Assembly (NCBI RefSeq): GCF_019049625.1
Contig: NZ_JAFMOY010000105.1
Coordinates: 1 to 47,058 of the forward strand
DNA: 47,058 bases
Direction of reading: 5' to 3'
DNA from: Rahnella ecdela
GTDB lineage: Bacteria; Pseudomonadota; Gammaproteobacteria; Enterobacterales; Enterobacteriaceae
The number at the start of each line of letters is the position of its first letter. The first letter of the stretch is position 1. Shown one piece after another: positions 18,454 through 27,660 of this stretch. A program made the translations under genes and the position numbers. The notes beneath the pieces were generated by a model, which was not told where the DNA came from, searched no databases, and worked only from the letters and a program-made list of their open reading frames with translations.

Positions 18454-18628
18454 TAGTTATTTCCTAAGAGGGATAAAGCTCTAGAAACTGGGCGTAAAAA
18501 AAGAATTACATATTATTCCTAAATGAAGACAACAGAGATAAATAAATTGAGCACATTTGATTTCATGATATATTTACTGATGTATCCTAAGAATGAATAA
18601 CCCCATATTAAACTGTAAGGTGGCACTC

Positions 18629-19027
18629 ATGTCAGAAGCTCTAAAAACATTAAATAATATTCGTACATTGCGTGCACAGGCTCGTGAAGTCGATCTTGCG
18701 ACTTTGAATGAAATTTTAGAAAAACTTACCTCAATCGTTGAAGATCGCCGTCAGGAAGATGAAGCTGCATCTGCTGAAATTACTGAACGTAAAGCTAAAC
18801 TTGAAAAATATCGTCAACAAATGCTTGAAGATGGCATCGATCCAACTGAACTCCTAGGTTCACTTTCAGCGGGTAAATCTAAGAAGACACGTGAGCCTCG
18901 CCCGGCTAAATATCAGTATACTGATGAAAATGGTGAGACAAAAACATGGACCGGCCAGGGGCGCACTCCTAAGGCTATCAAAGACCTTCTTGATTCAGGC
19001 AAATCACTGGAAGACTTTGCCATATAA
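18629..19027 (+). CDS. H-NS-family nucleoid protein (H-NS paralogue)
   Basis: Start taken at ATG 18629 ([20 protein letters not shown]), which aligns with the start of H-NS; an upstream in-frame ATG adds 12 unrelated residues. This gives 132 residues against 137 for E. coli H-NS. The N-terminal helices for oligomerisation are at about 1-65. The DNA-binding domain is at about 90-132 and keeps [13 protein letters not shown], which holds the minor-groove QGR hook. H-NS silences AT-rich, horizontally acquired DNA; island-borne paralogues such as Hfp can pair with or stand in for it. Linker and mid-region differ clearly from chromosomal H-NS, which suggests an acquired copy. It stands alone, with IS scraps upstream and a truncated hsdR downstream, and a strong hairpin at 19039-19073 follows the gene. 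Confidence 0.9.
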   Translation: MSEALKTLNNIRTLRAQAREVDLATLNEILEKLTSIVEDRRQEDEAASAEITERKAKLEKYRQQMLEDGIDPTELLGSLSAGKSKKTREPRPAKYQYTDENGETKTWTGQGRTPKAIKDLLDSGKSLEDFAI

Positions 19028-19038
19028 CACCTCTTTTT

Positions 19039-19073
19039 AGACAATTCGCCGACGAACGTTCGGCGAATTGTCT
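19039..19073 (+). terminator. Inverted repeat after the H-NS paralogue
   Basis: A 13-bp perfect stem, AGACAATTCGCCG / CGGCGAATTGTCT, around ACGAACGTT, 11 bases after the stop. It is not followed by a T run, so it is either a weak terminator or an RNA-stabilising hairpin. Confidence 0.5.
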
Positions 19074-19412
19074 GAAACAACCTATTCCGCCCCCATCAGT
19101 GATTTAATTGCTACTGTTGTTCCCTTTTTAATTCCTCCGCCTTTTTAATTACTTCAGAGAAATAGATCAGTAACGTAAGAGTAGGAATACGCTGACAGGT
19201 GAATTCACTTATAAGTAGGTCGGGCATGAAAGAGCGCTAAAAATCAGTAACCGCGGGCTCTAAGTTCACCTCTTTTGCACAACTGCCCAAACTACTACAC
19301 AAATTCGACAGTAAATACCTTCCCCGGTATGTCCTGCTCCCCGTTGACGAATAAGCCCGATGTGAGTCATGCCTTCATAATGAGTATCTATGCCAAATCG
19401 CAAGTTAATTAA
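19074..19412. other. Gap between H-NS paralogue and hsdR fragment
   Basis: About 340 bases with no gene or recognisable IS sequence. Both neighbours end towards it (convergent), so no promoter is expected. Confidence 0.4.
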
Positions 19413-20753
19413 TCAGCTTTGTAGATACTTCTTAAAGTTTTCCGCCTGCTCAAGCACACTTTTATAAACTTCATCATTGGCTACAGGAGGGAAGCCGTAG
19501 CGGTGCAGCAGCAGAATAAGGTCTACTTTCAGCTTCGCCTTGATGTCGTCGCGATTGCTCCAGTCTGGGTATTGGGCGCTGTCATCGACGATCACCTTCA
19601 TATCTTTAGCCAAGGCCAACATCTTATCGTCGTCGTAGGTGAAGTCGTACTTCTGGCACATATGCGCCAGGATATCGAGAAAGGCCTTCTCCTCCATGTC
19701 GATGCCAATATCGGCAAACGACATCATCTCGGTTTTGATGTCGTAGACCATATCGGTCATTTGTTGGGTGAAAGCGTCAAACTCTTCGGCGTTGAGGACG
19801 TCGTTTTCCTTACGCTGGTTGTACTGTTCAACCAAGGCCTGGAAACGCTTGGAGAAGTTAATTCCCTGCAGCTGGTTAATCTTTTGAAAATCGCTAATGG
19901 CTTTTGCCAGCATCTTTTGCAGCAATTGCATCCGGGTATTATGCAGCTTAATTTTGCTGATACGCGCCATGTACTCGTCATCAAAGATGTCGATGGTCTC
20001 CGCTTTATCTTCACCGAGCGTGAATATTTCCTCGACACCATCGGCCTTTAACGCCTCGGCGATCATCTCACGCACTTTCTGGTTCATCTGCGCGGTGTCA
20101 GGCGCATCGCCCTTAGTAAGCTTATAGACAATAGAACGCACAGCCAGATAAAAATGAATTCGCTCACGCTCATCCTGAGTGATCTCTTCACTGCCGACGC
20201 AAACGTCATAAACGGCTTTCAGGCGTTTTACCAGTCCCATAAACCGCAGCTCAATCTTCTTGGTCTGGAGCGCAAACTCAGCGGCACGGTTCAGGCATTC
20301 CAGCTGTAAAGTGGGCGTCCCTGAGAAGTAATGACGGCTGTCAAAAGTATGGAATACCTGTGCAAGCAGATGCAGGTGATTACGCACCTCGGTCAGTGAC
20401 TGTTGAACATCTTCAAAGTTGGATTTATCCGCTTTCGAATACATCGCCAATGCCAGATTCATCCGGCTTTTGATACCGATGTAATCGACCACTAACCCCT
20501 TCTCTTTCCCCTCAAAGCGTCGGTTAACCCTGGAGATGGTCTGGATCAGGTTATGCTTTTGCAGAGGCTTATCGATGTAGATGGCATCAAGCTCGGGTAC
20601 GTCAAAACCGGTCAGCCACATGTCTACCACGATGGCTATCTTGAAGTTGGAATGGGGATTTTTGAACTGCTTGTCCAGTTCCCTGCGGTAGTCTTTGGTA
20701 CCGAGCAGGTTATACATGTCCAGCTCATCATCCTGTCCACGGGTCATGACCAT
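19413..20753 (-). pseudogene. hsdR: Type I restriction enzyme subunit HsdR, C-terminal half (5'-truncated)
   Basis: 446 codons matching the second helicase lobe and C-terminal helical part of a type I HsdR: YNLLGTKDYRRELDKQFKN, then VDMWLTGFDVPELDAIYIDK, then QTISRVNRRF (motif VI-like), then a long helical tail. A full HsdR is about 1000 residues; the N-terminal PD-(D/E)xK nuclease and first helicase lobe are missing. The frame meets a stop about 12 codons upstream of the first ATG, and the homology ends near 20765. No hsdM or hsdS is present, so it cannot act as a restriction enzyme. The remaining frame has no internal stop, which suggests recent truncation. Confidence 0.85.
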
Positions 20754-20957
20754 ATTGACGAGGGGATATCGTGATAATTAAGTCATTTTATCATTTCAGC
20801 AAAGTTCGTTGTTTTCACTGCCATTCATTCTATGCGTAGAGCAGGACCGTACTTTGAGGGCAGACACATGAGGCAAAAAGCAACAGATGAGATGTGTTTG
20901 CCGCTTATCCTGTTATAAAAAATTCAAAAAAAATCACAGGTGGTTTTCGGCCAAAAA

Positions 20958-21179
20958 CTATTTGAAGTCGAACAACATGCTGATTTTCACTTCTAATCCA
21001 CCCGCTAAAACACTGATCACTTGTAGCGTTGGATTCCTTACACCGCGCTCAATTCCACTGATATACGTGCGATCTAATCCACATTTATCAGCAAAAGCTT
21101 CCTGAGACAGACCAGACTGTAGCCTGAGTTTTTTAATGTGGGCTCCGAAACGGGCCTGAATGCTAAAGGTATTTATCAT
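20958..21179 (-). CDS. Orphan restriction-modification controller (C) protein, XRE-type HTH
   Basis: 73 residues, the usual size for C proteins of type II restriction-modification systems. Residues 11-60 form an XRE helix-turn-helix: IKKLRLQSGLSQEAFADKCG, then LDRTYISGIERGVRNPTL, ending ISMLFDF. C proteins activate their own gene and the restriction gene after entry into a new host and later repress, giving delayed restriction. A C-box-like operator (21201-21229) lies just upstream, which supports this identity. No methyltransferase or type II endonuclease remains; only the truncated type I hsdR lies downstream. It is therefore an orphan, possibly still binding its own operator. Confidence 0.75.
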   Translation of the reverse strand: MINTFSIQARFGAHIKKLRLQSGLSQEAFADKCGLDRTYISGIERGVRNPTLQVISVLAGGLEVKISMLFDFK

Positions 21180-21200
21180 GCCGCCAAAATGACGCCTAGA

Positions 21201-21229
21201 TGCTTATCAGACCACGGACTATGAGTCAC
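21201..21229 (-). promoter_or_regulatory. C-box operator of the controller gene
   Basis: Minus strand GTGACTCATAGTCCGTGG followed by TCTGATAAG, about 20-50 bases upstream of the controller's start codon. GACTCATAGTC (21217-21227) is a perfect GACT-N3-AGTC dyad, and the CCGTGG spacer matches the known C-box pattern of paired GACTyATAGTC sites. The promoter-proximal second site is degenerate. Confidence 0.65.
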
Positions 21230-22476
21230 AAACACCCTATTCTGTTTCTATATCGTGAACCAGCCCGAACATAAGAACCTGACGTTGCGTCACTCGCGTT
21301 ATTTTAGCAATAGCACATGTGCCCTCACCCGATGCACATTCACTTCGGTTAAGCACGCTCTGCTGTGCATGCAGCGGAGCTTCGGCTTGTAGAAATGCGT
21401 ATTCCTTTGCAACGTTTTTTTCACCGTTATCATAACTTATTCGATTCAGCTCACTTTTTAGGTAAAAAAACACCAAAAGAGATTATGGAATCACGTGAAG
21501 ACTATGAGTCACAACTTGTCTATGCTACATTCTTTAATGTGACTTATAGGCAACAAAAAAGAAGAGCTGTCATACTCCCATTTCCACAGCAAGAGGGGAA
21601 TGACTCCCATACAAATTAAGGCGAGACATTTTTCTCCCAGCATGATGGCCATTTGCTCACTTGGGGCCCTATCCTCAAGCGACATGACTAAACAGTAGGA
21701 CCCCAATTAAGGGACTCATTCGAAAAACCATTCTTTGTCTTAGAGTGAGTGGATTTACAAATAATTTAGAAAAAAATTCTCGTTCGTAATTCTGCCAACC
21801 CAGGAATGTTTACTCATGGAAATAGCCTCATCCGAAATGCTTTTAGAAGGTCAAAACTTAGCGAGCCATCATATCCCACATAGGGCGCCATCTTTATGCA
21901 AGAGACTGCGTCTTAACTTTCATGATGATATGCCCGCAGCTCATTACCCATTCACCGATGGATTTGATGGGAACGTTAATGCGGACAGACAACATTGCAC
22001 GAGTATGCCATCTGTAAACTCCCTGTGTTGCCCTTCTCATCGTTGCATGATTTTTTGTGGCGGTGCTGACGTCGCTATCGCCGGCGACGTTGAGCAGGCT
22101 TCACTCCATGGCGGCATGGAACATTTCCCGCCCAATAGGCCAATTTATTCCCACGCATAGTGCTTTGCACTAATAACATGAATCCCAGCTTTAATTGCAG
22201 GAAAAATAGCAAGGTGGCATTGATTACATTGAAACAGAATAAAAGCCAATGACATTCAGATATATCAGCCAAAATGTTACCTGGTGAAAATTTAACAGCC
22301 CAACGCTTTCTATCATCATGTTACATATCCTAACAGTGATTTTTTCAATGCTGTAGGACACTCTGTTTTTTCAATAACAATAAGAATCACTCTTCATTGC
22401 AATACCTCTAAGAAAGAGAAACACCGCAATTTTTTAACATTTTTATACTTTGATTTAATTAACAAGGAACAATGTT
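21230..22476. other. 1.25-kb gap upstream of sulfatase
   Basis: No gene I can support. Several frames of 65-115 codons on both strands lack ribosome sites and recognisable motifs. The part from 22320 is AT-rich and leads to AAGGAACAATGTT before the sulfatase ATG at 22477. A promoter for the sulfatase operon is expected there, but I could not pick one. Confidence 0.4.
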
Positions 22477-24357
22477 ATGAAAAACACAAAAAATGTGTCA
22501 CGGCGCTCTTTTATTGTTGGCACCGGTGCAGTGACGGCCGCCTCTATTATCAGTTCAAAAATGGCCTTTGCTGGAAAACCCCAAGATGCGAAGGGAAACC
22601 CTGAAACAAAAGATTATTCCCGGTCACAGAATATTACGCCCCCGCAGGCGATCCCTGACGGTTATAACATTCTCTTTATCGTCTCAGACCAGGAACGCTA
22701 TTTTGAGAAATACCCCTTCCCTGTTCCGGGTCGTGAAAGGCTCTACGCAACCGGCACCAAATTCACTAACCATCACATTTGCAGCAGCGTGTGTACCCCC
22801 TCCCGCTCTGTGCTCTACACCGGCCTGCACATGCCGCAAACGGGCATGTTTGATAACCCGGGGTTTCCGTGGATGCCCAGCAGTATGGATCCGAAGCTTG
22901 GCACCCTGGGCCATATCATGCAGGAGATCGGCTACTACCCAGCCTATAAGGGGAAATGGCACCTCAATACCTTCATGGAAGATCCGGTGGAGAAGAACCC
23001 TGACGGCACCACCGAGCTTGGCGACATCCCGCGTGAAAAACTCCATGCCATCATGGAGGAGTACGGGTTTCATGACTACACGGGCGTGGGCGATGTCATC
23101 GGTCACAGTCAGGGCGGATACCTTTACGACGAGCTGACCTCCAGTCAGGCAATCAACTGGTTACGGGGAAAAGGGCGCACCAAACAAGATAAAAACGAAC
23201 CCTGGATGTTGGCGGTCAATCTGGTGAACCCGCATGATGTGATGTATATCGACACCGACGAAGGCAGCGAGAAAAACCAGTGGAAAGGCCCGCTGATTGC
23301 CGGCAGTAACAGCTCAACGCCCAACCAGGCGCCCAAAAACACTCTGTATAAGAACGGCTGGCCGGACGTCCCATTAGCCCAATCCCGACACCAGTCGTTT
23401 AATGAGCCGGGTCGCCCGCATGCGCATGAGGAGTACCAGATGTGTAACGGGGTGTTGGTGGGCACCATCGCCGACCAGGACCGCCGGTGGCGAAAATTGC
23501 AGGATTATTATTTCAACTGCATCCGCGATAATGACACCCAACTGATGCGCATCTTGAATGAGTTAGACGCGCTGGACCTGTCGAAGAACACCATTATTGT
23601 GTATACGGCCGACCACGGGGAGCTGTGCGGCGCACATCAGATGAGTGGGAAAGGCACCTGCACTTATAAAGAACAGGTAAATGTGCCGCTGACCATCGTG
23701 CACCCGGCGTTCCCCGGCGGTAAATCGTGTTCTGCCCTGACCTGCCACGTAGATATTGTGCCCACACTGGTGGCGCTCACCGGTAAGGAGAACCTGAATA
23801 AAAGTCAGATCCTCAGCTCCCGCAAAGGCCATGACCTGAGTGACCTGTTATTCTCCCCCGACAAGAAACCGGTGAACGCCGTCAGGGACAGCATCCTTTA
23901 CTGTTATGATATGTTGATGTATTCCGATGCCACCTATATCGGGAACATGTTCAAAGTCATCCGCGACAAAGCGCTAAGCAAAGCTGAGAAACAGCGTCTT
24001 TTTAACACGTTTACACCCAACCTGGATAAACGCGGCGGGGTAAGAATGGTGTATGACGGCAAATATAAATTTACGCGCTACTTCTCTTTACGCCAGCACC
24101 ATACGCCCACAACAATTGATTTCTTACTGAAATATAATGACATCGAGCTTTATGATACGGTCAATGACCCCGATGAAATGACCAATCTGGCACACGATGA
24201 AAACTATCGGGGAGTGATGATGCAACTCAATTCTCAGCTCAACGCCCAGTTTGCCAGTGAAATAGGCATTAAAGACGATGGTCACTATATTCCGGCACTG
24301 CACGGCCTGACCTGGGATTTAGACCCAGAACATGTTGAGCGGTATCTGAGAGACTAA
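22477..24357 (+). CDS. Tat-exported cysteine-type sulfatase
   Basis: 626 residues; AAGGA lies 8 bases before ATG 22477. The N-terminus has a twin-arginine signal (SRRSFIVG, hydrophobic stretch, cleavage after MAFA near residue 32), so it is exported folded to the periplasm. The sulfatase signature CTPSR starts at C106, the residue converted to formylglycine; R110, YKGKWHL (Lys and His) and the metal-binding ADHGE are present. Alkaline-phosphatase-superfamily sulfatases hydrolyse sulfate esters; the substrate cannot be told. Cys-type sulfatases in enterobacteria need an anaerobic sulfatase maturase, and that gene follows 136 bases downstream. Maturation must occur in the cytoplasm before Tat export. 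Length is normal for the family. Confidence 0.9.
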   Translation: MKNTKNVSRRSFIVGTGAVTAASIISSKMAFAGKPQDAKGNPETKDYSRSQNITPPQAIPDGYNILFIVSDQERYFEKYPFPVPGRERLYATGTKFTNHHICSSVCTPSRSVLYTGLHMPQTGMFDNPGFPWMPSSMDPKLGTLGHIMQEIGYYPAYKGKWHLNTFMEDPVEKNPDGTTELGDIPREKLHAIMEEYGFHDYTGVGDVIGHSQGGYLYDELTSSQAINWLRGKGRTKQDKNEPWMLAVNLVNPHDVMYIDTDEGSEKNQWKGPLIAGSNSSTPNQAPKNTLYKNGWPDVPLAQSRHQSFNEPGRPHAHEEYQMCNGVLVGTIADQDRRWRKLQDYYFNCIRDNDTQLMRILNELDALDLSKNTIIVYTADHGELCGAHQMSGKGTCTYKEQVNVPLTIVHPAFPGGKSCSALTCHVDIVPTLVALTGKENLNKSQILSSRKGHDLSDLLFSPDKKPVNAVRDSILYCYDMLMYSDATYIGNMFKVIRDKALSKAEKQRLFNTFTPNLDKRGGVRMVYDGKYKFTRYFSLRQHHTPTTIDFLLKYNDIELYDTVNDPDEMTNLAHDENYRGVMMQLNSQLNAQFASEIGIKDDGHYIPALHGLTWDLDPEHVERYLRD

Positions 24358-24372
24358 TAACGTAACACGGTG

Positions 24373-24429
24373 AAATGGCGGCATGCCGGTTTTTATATCC
24401 ATCTGAATTCACTGGCATGCCTGCCATTT
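24373..24429 (+). repeat. Inverted repeat between sulfatase and maturase genes
   Basis: AAATGGCGGCATGCC (24373-24387) pairs with GGCATGCCTGCCATTT (24414-24429) with one bulged base, around a 26-base loop. There is no T run after it, so it could be a partial terminator or an RNA-stability element lowering maturase expression relative to the sulfatase. Confidence 0.7.
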
Positions 24430-24493
24430 AACAAGTCGAATCATTATTTAAAACTGTCGAAAAACTTTCAAACTTCGTTATCGAGGTAAGCAA

Positions 24494-25696
24494 ATGAAAA
24501 AGCCTTTTCATATAATAGCCAAACCGACAGGTTCTCAATGCAATCTTTCTTGCGAATACTGTTTTTATTTGGGTAAGGAACAGAGCATTCTCAATATTGT
24601 CAAAAAAAGTAACCGGCATATGAACGATGAAACGCTCCGGAGTTTTGTGAAGCAATATATTGCCGCCTCCCCCTTGCAGGAAGTGGAATTCATCTGGCAA
24701 GGCGGCGAGCCTACGTTAGCGGGTATCCCTTTTTTCAGGCGGGTGCTCTTCTGGCAGAACACCTACGCCGGGACCAAGAAAATTCGCAACAGCATCCAGA
24801 CCAATGGCGTGCTGATCAACGATGAATGGGGAAAGTTTCTGGCAAAAAACCACTTCCTGGTGGGGATTTCCATTGACGGGCCGAAAGAAATTCATGACTT
24901 CTACCGTTACTCCAACAGCGGCAGAACGTCATTTGACAGGGTGATGCAGGCGGTCGCTGTTTTGAAGAAGTACCAGATAGCGTTCAATGTATTAACCACG
25001 GTCAACAGTGTGAATTGCCACTCGCCTCTTTCGGTCTATCATTTTATCACGCAAGAGCTGGGCGCGTCCTATGTGCAGTTCATCCCTATCGTTGAGCAAT
25101 ATGCCCCTCCCACGGCGCCGGAAAACACCCTCTATCCGCCGGCTAAAAAGCTGGCGGACTGGTCTGTGACGGGTGAAGCCTGGGGACAGTTTATCATCAC
25201 TATTTTTGATTACTGGGTGACACATGATGTGGGGCGGAAGTTTGTGCAGCTCTTCGATAACGTTTTTGGGATCTGGTTAGGCGAAAAGCCCAGCCTCTGC
25301 GTCATGAGCGGGTCCTGTGGTCAGGGATTAGTCATTGAACAAAATGGAGATATCTTCAGCTGTGACCACTACGTTTACCCCTCCCATAAGCTGGGCAATA
25401 TCAATACCGACGACTTAGACCGTATGGTTTACGGCAAGCAGCAGCGTCGGTTCGGCTTATCGAAACTGAATGTCTCCAGGGCGTGTTACTACTGTGAATG
25501 GTTGCGTTTTTGCAACGGCGGTTGTCCAAAACATCGGATAAGCCGGGATGAAAACGTTGGCAATAATCATCTGTGCCAGGGTTACCAGGCTATGTTTGCG
25601 CATATGGCGCCCTATATGGAGCACATGAGCAAATTACTCGCCCAAAATCGTGCTCCAGCAGACATCATGAATATTGCCGCATCCCTTCAACAGTAG
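24494..25696 (+). CDS. Anaerobic sulfatase-maturating radical SAM enzyme (anSME)
   Basis: 400 residues. The radical-SAM cluster motif is CNLSCEYC (C16, C20, C23), followed by the aromatic-rich YFYLG context typical of anSMEs. The C-terminal SPASM-type cysteines are in SCGQG, FSCDHYVYP, CYYCEWLRFCNGGCPKHR and the late CQGY, giving two auxiliary Fe4S4 clusters. The enzyme uses S-adenosylmethionine to oxidise the sulfatase's active-site Cys to formylglycine without oxygen, in the cytoplasm. The pairing with the Cys-type sulfatase immediately upstream makes the substrate clear. GAGGTAAGCAA precedes ATG 24494. E. coli AslB is of the same family. Confidence 0.92.
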   Translation: MKKPFHIIAKPTGSQCNLSCEYCFYLGKEQSILNIVKKSNRHMNDETLRSFVKQYIAASPLQEVEFIWQGGEPTLAGIPFFRRVLFWQNTYAGTKKIRNSIQTNGVLINDEWGKFLAKNHFLVGISIDGPKEIHDFYRYSNSGRTSFDRVMQAVAVLKKYQIAFNVLTTVNSVNCHSPLSVYHFITQELGASYVQFIPIVEQYAPPTAPENTLYPPAKKLADWSVTGEAWGQFIITIFDYWVTHDVGRKFVQLFDNVFGIWLGEKPSLCVMSGSCGQGLVIEQNGDIFSCDHYVYPSHKLGNINTDDLDRMVYGKQQRRFGLSKLNVSRACYYCEWLRFCNGGCPKHRISRDENVGNNHLCQGYQAMFAHMAPYMEHMSKLLAQNRAPADIMNIAASLQQ

Positions 25697-26162
25697 CCTC
25701 TGAGCGGCCCGTTCCGGCGTTCCCTCCGGCACGCCGGGTGAAGAGGAATGCTCGGTACGGTTTAACATACTCAAAATGCCCGAATCAGGCCCCTTACTTC
25801 GCCATTTCATTACGGGCACCCACACATGTTCGGGGCTTGCCCGTCCGCCTGATAGGTGAAATCAGTCTCCTGTCCCCTCCTGGTTTGCCGATAAAGGCGC
25901 CCACCGGCAGCAATAAATAAAGGTAAATACTATCCCTAGGGAAGTGGACATAGGGTTGGCTCACCTTCAACAAAGGATTTGCAGCAGCGAATCAAAAGCA
26001 CAGTCTCGTCGCATTTTCTCCGGGGGTTAGGAGCGGCGTCTCCCCTCCCTGATGAATACAATCTCCCTACAGTCTGTGATTTCTTTGTCGATTATTTATT
26101 GCAATAATCAGGACAGATTGAAATTACCTTATCTTCGACCGTACTCATTATCAGGAAAGAAA
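25697..26162. other. Gap upstream of AHL synthase
   Basis: About 470 bases without a gene. GATTATT-N6-AATAATC at 26090-26109 is a short inverted repeat near the expected promoter. A plus-strand frame upstream of the chosen luxI start begins at 26052 but only adds 37 residues not seen in LuxI proteins. Confidence 0.4.
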
Positions 26163-26813
26163 ATGTTAGAAATTTTTGATGTCAGTTACAACGACCTGAC
26201 GGAAAGGCGTTCGGAAGACCTTTACAAATTGAGGAAAAAAACTTTTAAAGACCGTCTGGATTGGGCCGTTAATTGCAGTAACGATATGGAGTTCGACCGG
26301 TTTGATAATTCAGATACCCGCTACATGCTGGGAATTTATGATAATCAGCTGGTCTGCAGTGTACGTTTCATTGATTTGCGTTTACCGAATATGATAACGC
26401 ATACGTTCCAACGTTTATTTGGTGACGTGAAATTACCGGAAGGTGATTATATCGAATCAAGCCGTTTCTTTGTCGATAAGAACCGGGCAAAGGCATGGCT
26501 GGGCAGCAGGTACCCGATAAGTTATGTCCTTTTTCTGTCGATGATTAATTACGCACGTCATCATGGACACACCGGGATTTACACCATTGTCAGCCGCGCC
26601 ATGTTAACGATTGCTAAACGGTCAGGTTGGGAGATTGAGGTGATTAAGGAAGGGTTTGTCAGTGACAATGAACCCATATATCTTCTGCGCCTTCCGATAG
26701 ACCACCATAACCAACACCTGCTCGCAAAAAGGATCAGCGACCAGTCAGAGTCAGACATCACAGCGCTGTGCCAATGGCCTATGTCTTTGCAGGTGACACC
26801 AGAACAGGTTTAA
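26163..26813 (+). CDS. Acyl-homoserine-lactone synthase, LuxI/EsaI type
   Basis: Start taken at ATG 26163 (MLEIFDVSYNDL), preceded by CAGGAAAGAAA and aligning with EsaI; this gives 216 residues, normal for LuxI proteins. The conserved catalytic residues are present: R24, F28, W34, D45, D48, R68, E98 and R101. T141, in IYTIVSRAML, matches the EsaI threonine linked to 3-oxo-acyl preference, so 3-oxo-hexanoyl-HSL is a reasonable but untested product. It uses SAM and acyl-ACP in the cytoplasm. The gene is convergent with a LuxR-type gene and their 3' ends overlap by 35 bp, the same arrangement as esaI/esaR. Confidence 0.95.
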   Translation: MLEIFDVSYNDLTERRSEDLYKLRKKTFKDRLDWAVNCSNDMEFDRFDNSDTRYMLGIYDNQLVCSVRFIDLRLPNMITHTFQRLFGDVKLPEGDYIESSRFFVDKNRAKAWLGSRYPISYVLFLSMINYARHHGHTGIYTIVSRAMLTIAKRSGWEIEVIKEGFVSDNEPIYLLRLPIDHHNQHLLAKRISDQSESDITALCQWPMSLQVTPEQV

Positions 26814-27534
26814 TCAGTTCAAGCTCAACGCCAAGCCGGATTGCCTGCTTGGCATTAATGACCCCCAGCTTGCGGACCACATTTCCCATGTGGTATTTCA
26901 CCGTGCGGGTGGTGATAGTGGTGATTTGGGCAATCTCATCGTAGGTTTTGCCCATACTGGCCCAATGCAACACTTCGTTTTCTCTGGCGGAAAAGATGGG
27001 CTTACCGCTGTTCACCGCGGGTCCCGTAGAAGATCTTGCGGCGCTTTCGTTAAGCATCAGCATTTTTTCGTGGGTTTTAATCAACAGGCACTGCAACCGG
27101 TCCATGTCCTGCGCCACCTTATTTTCTGGCCCTTTCTCGTCTCCTGCCTCCATGATCAGCGACAGCATGCCCAGATTGTTTCTGTGATCATGCAGCACGA
27201 AGGTGAACCCATTGGCGATACTGAATTTCTTTGAGAGCGAAAAAATCTTTGATGATTTTAAATCCGACAGCACCGTCAGGTTTTCGTCCCAGGCGAAGGG
27301 AGATACGCGTTTAAACGCGGTGAGCACAACCGGGTCGATATGGTGATAATTATGTGTGGTGTAGATACTGACCCATTCATCGGGATAACTGGTCACCACA
27401 AAGATATTAGTAGGATTCTTCTTATTAATGACCATATAAGTATATTTCAAAGGCCCGTACGAAACTAATTTTCTCTCGATATAGTCGCGTAACGTTTCTA
27501 TTATTTTCTGGTCATTTCTTACACGAGAATGCAT
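26779..27534 (-). CDS. Quorum-sensing regulator, LuxR family, EsaR class
   Basis: 251 residues, with AGGAGAGG before ATG 27534. The N-terminal autoinducer-binding domain (about 20-170) keeps YPDEWVSIY, DPVVLTAFKR, FAWDEN and GFTFVLHDH. The C-terminal LuxR helix-turn-helix (about 180-235) is FSARENEVLHWASMGKTYDE followed by RTVKYHMGNVVRKLG. Sequence pattern, linker and C-terminal tail (LELIKPV...) match the EsaR/YenR/ExpR class, which binds DNA without AHL and is released by it. The gene is convergent with, and overlaps, the synthase gene. A candidate binding site (27587-27606) and a divergent small-RNA candidate lie upstream. Confidence 0.93.
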   Translation of the reverse strand: MHSRVRNDQKIIETLRDYIERKLVSYGPLKYTYMVINKKNPTNIFVVTSYPDEWVSIYTTHNYHHIDPVVLTAFKRVSPFAWDENLTVLSDLKSSKIFSLSKKFSIANGFTFVLHDHRNNLGMLSLIMEAGDEKGPENKVAQDMDRLQCLLIKTHEKMLMLNESAARSSTGPAVNSGKPIFSARENEVLHWASMGKTYDEIAQITTITTRTVKYHMGNVVRKLGVINAKQAIRLGVELELIKPVLVSPAKT

Positions 27535-27586
27535 GCTTGTACCTCTCCTGTCTAACGTCCTTTCCCTATTGATTTTCGTAGAGTTT

Positions 27587-27606
27587 TTGTCACTAAGTAC
27601 AGTGCC
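27587..27606 (-). promoter_or_regulatory. Candidate EsaR-type lux box
   Basis: Minus strand GGCACTGTACTTAGTGACAA. It resembles the EsaR box (GCCTGTACTATAGTGCAGGT) over CTGTACT and TAGTG, with one base missing in the middle. It lies about 53 bases upstream of the regulator's ATG and about 65 bases upstream of the predicted start of the divergent RNA, so it could serve both. Confidence 0.4.
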
Positions 27607-27660
27607 TTATTACACCTTAGTACAACTATCCGGATGCGTCTCCCCCCGTATAATCCCCGC

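Noticed and set aside
21237-21476. Minus-strand 79-codon frame as an IS1 InsA relative
   Set aside because: Only a vague likeness in one helix-turn-helix-like stretch; no zinc-finger cysteines, ends or second gene.
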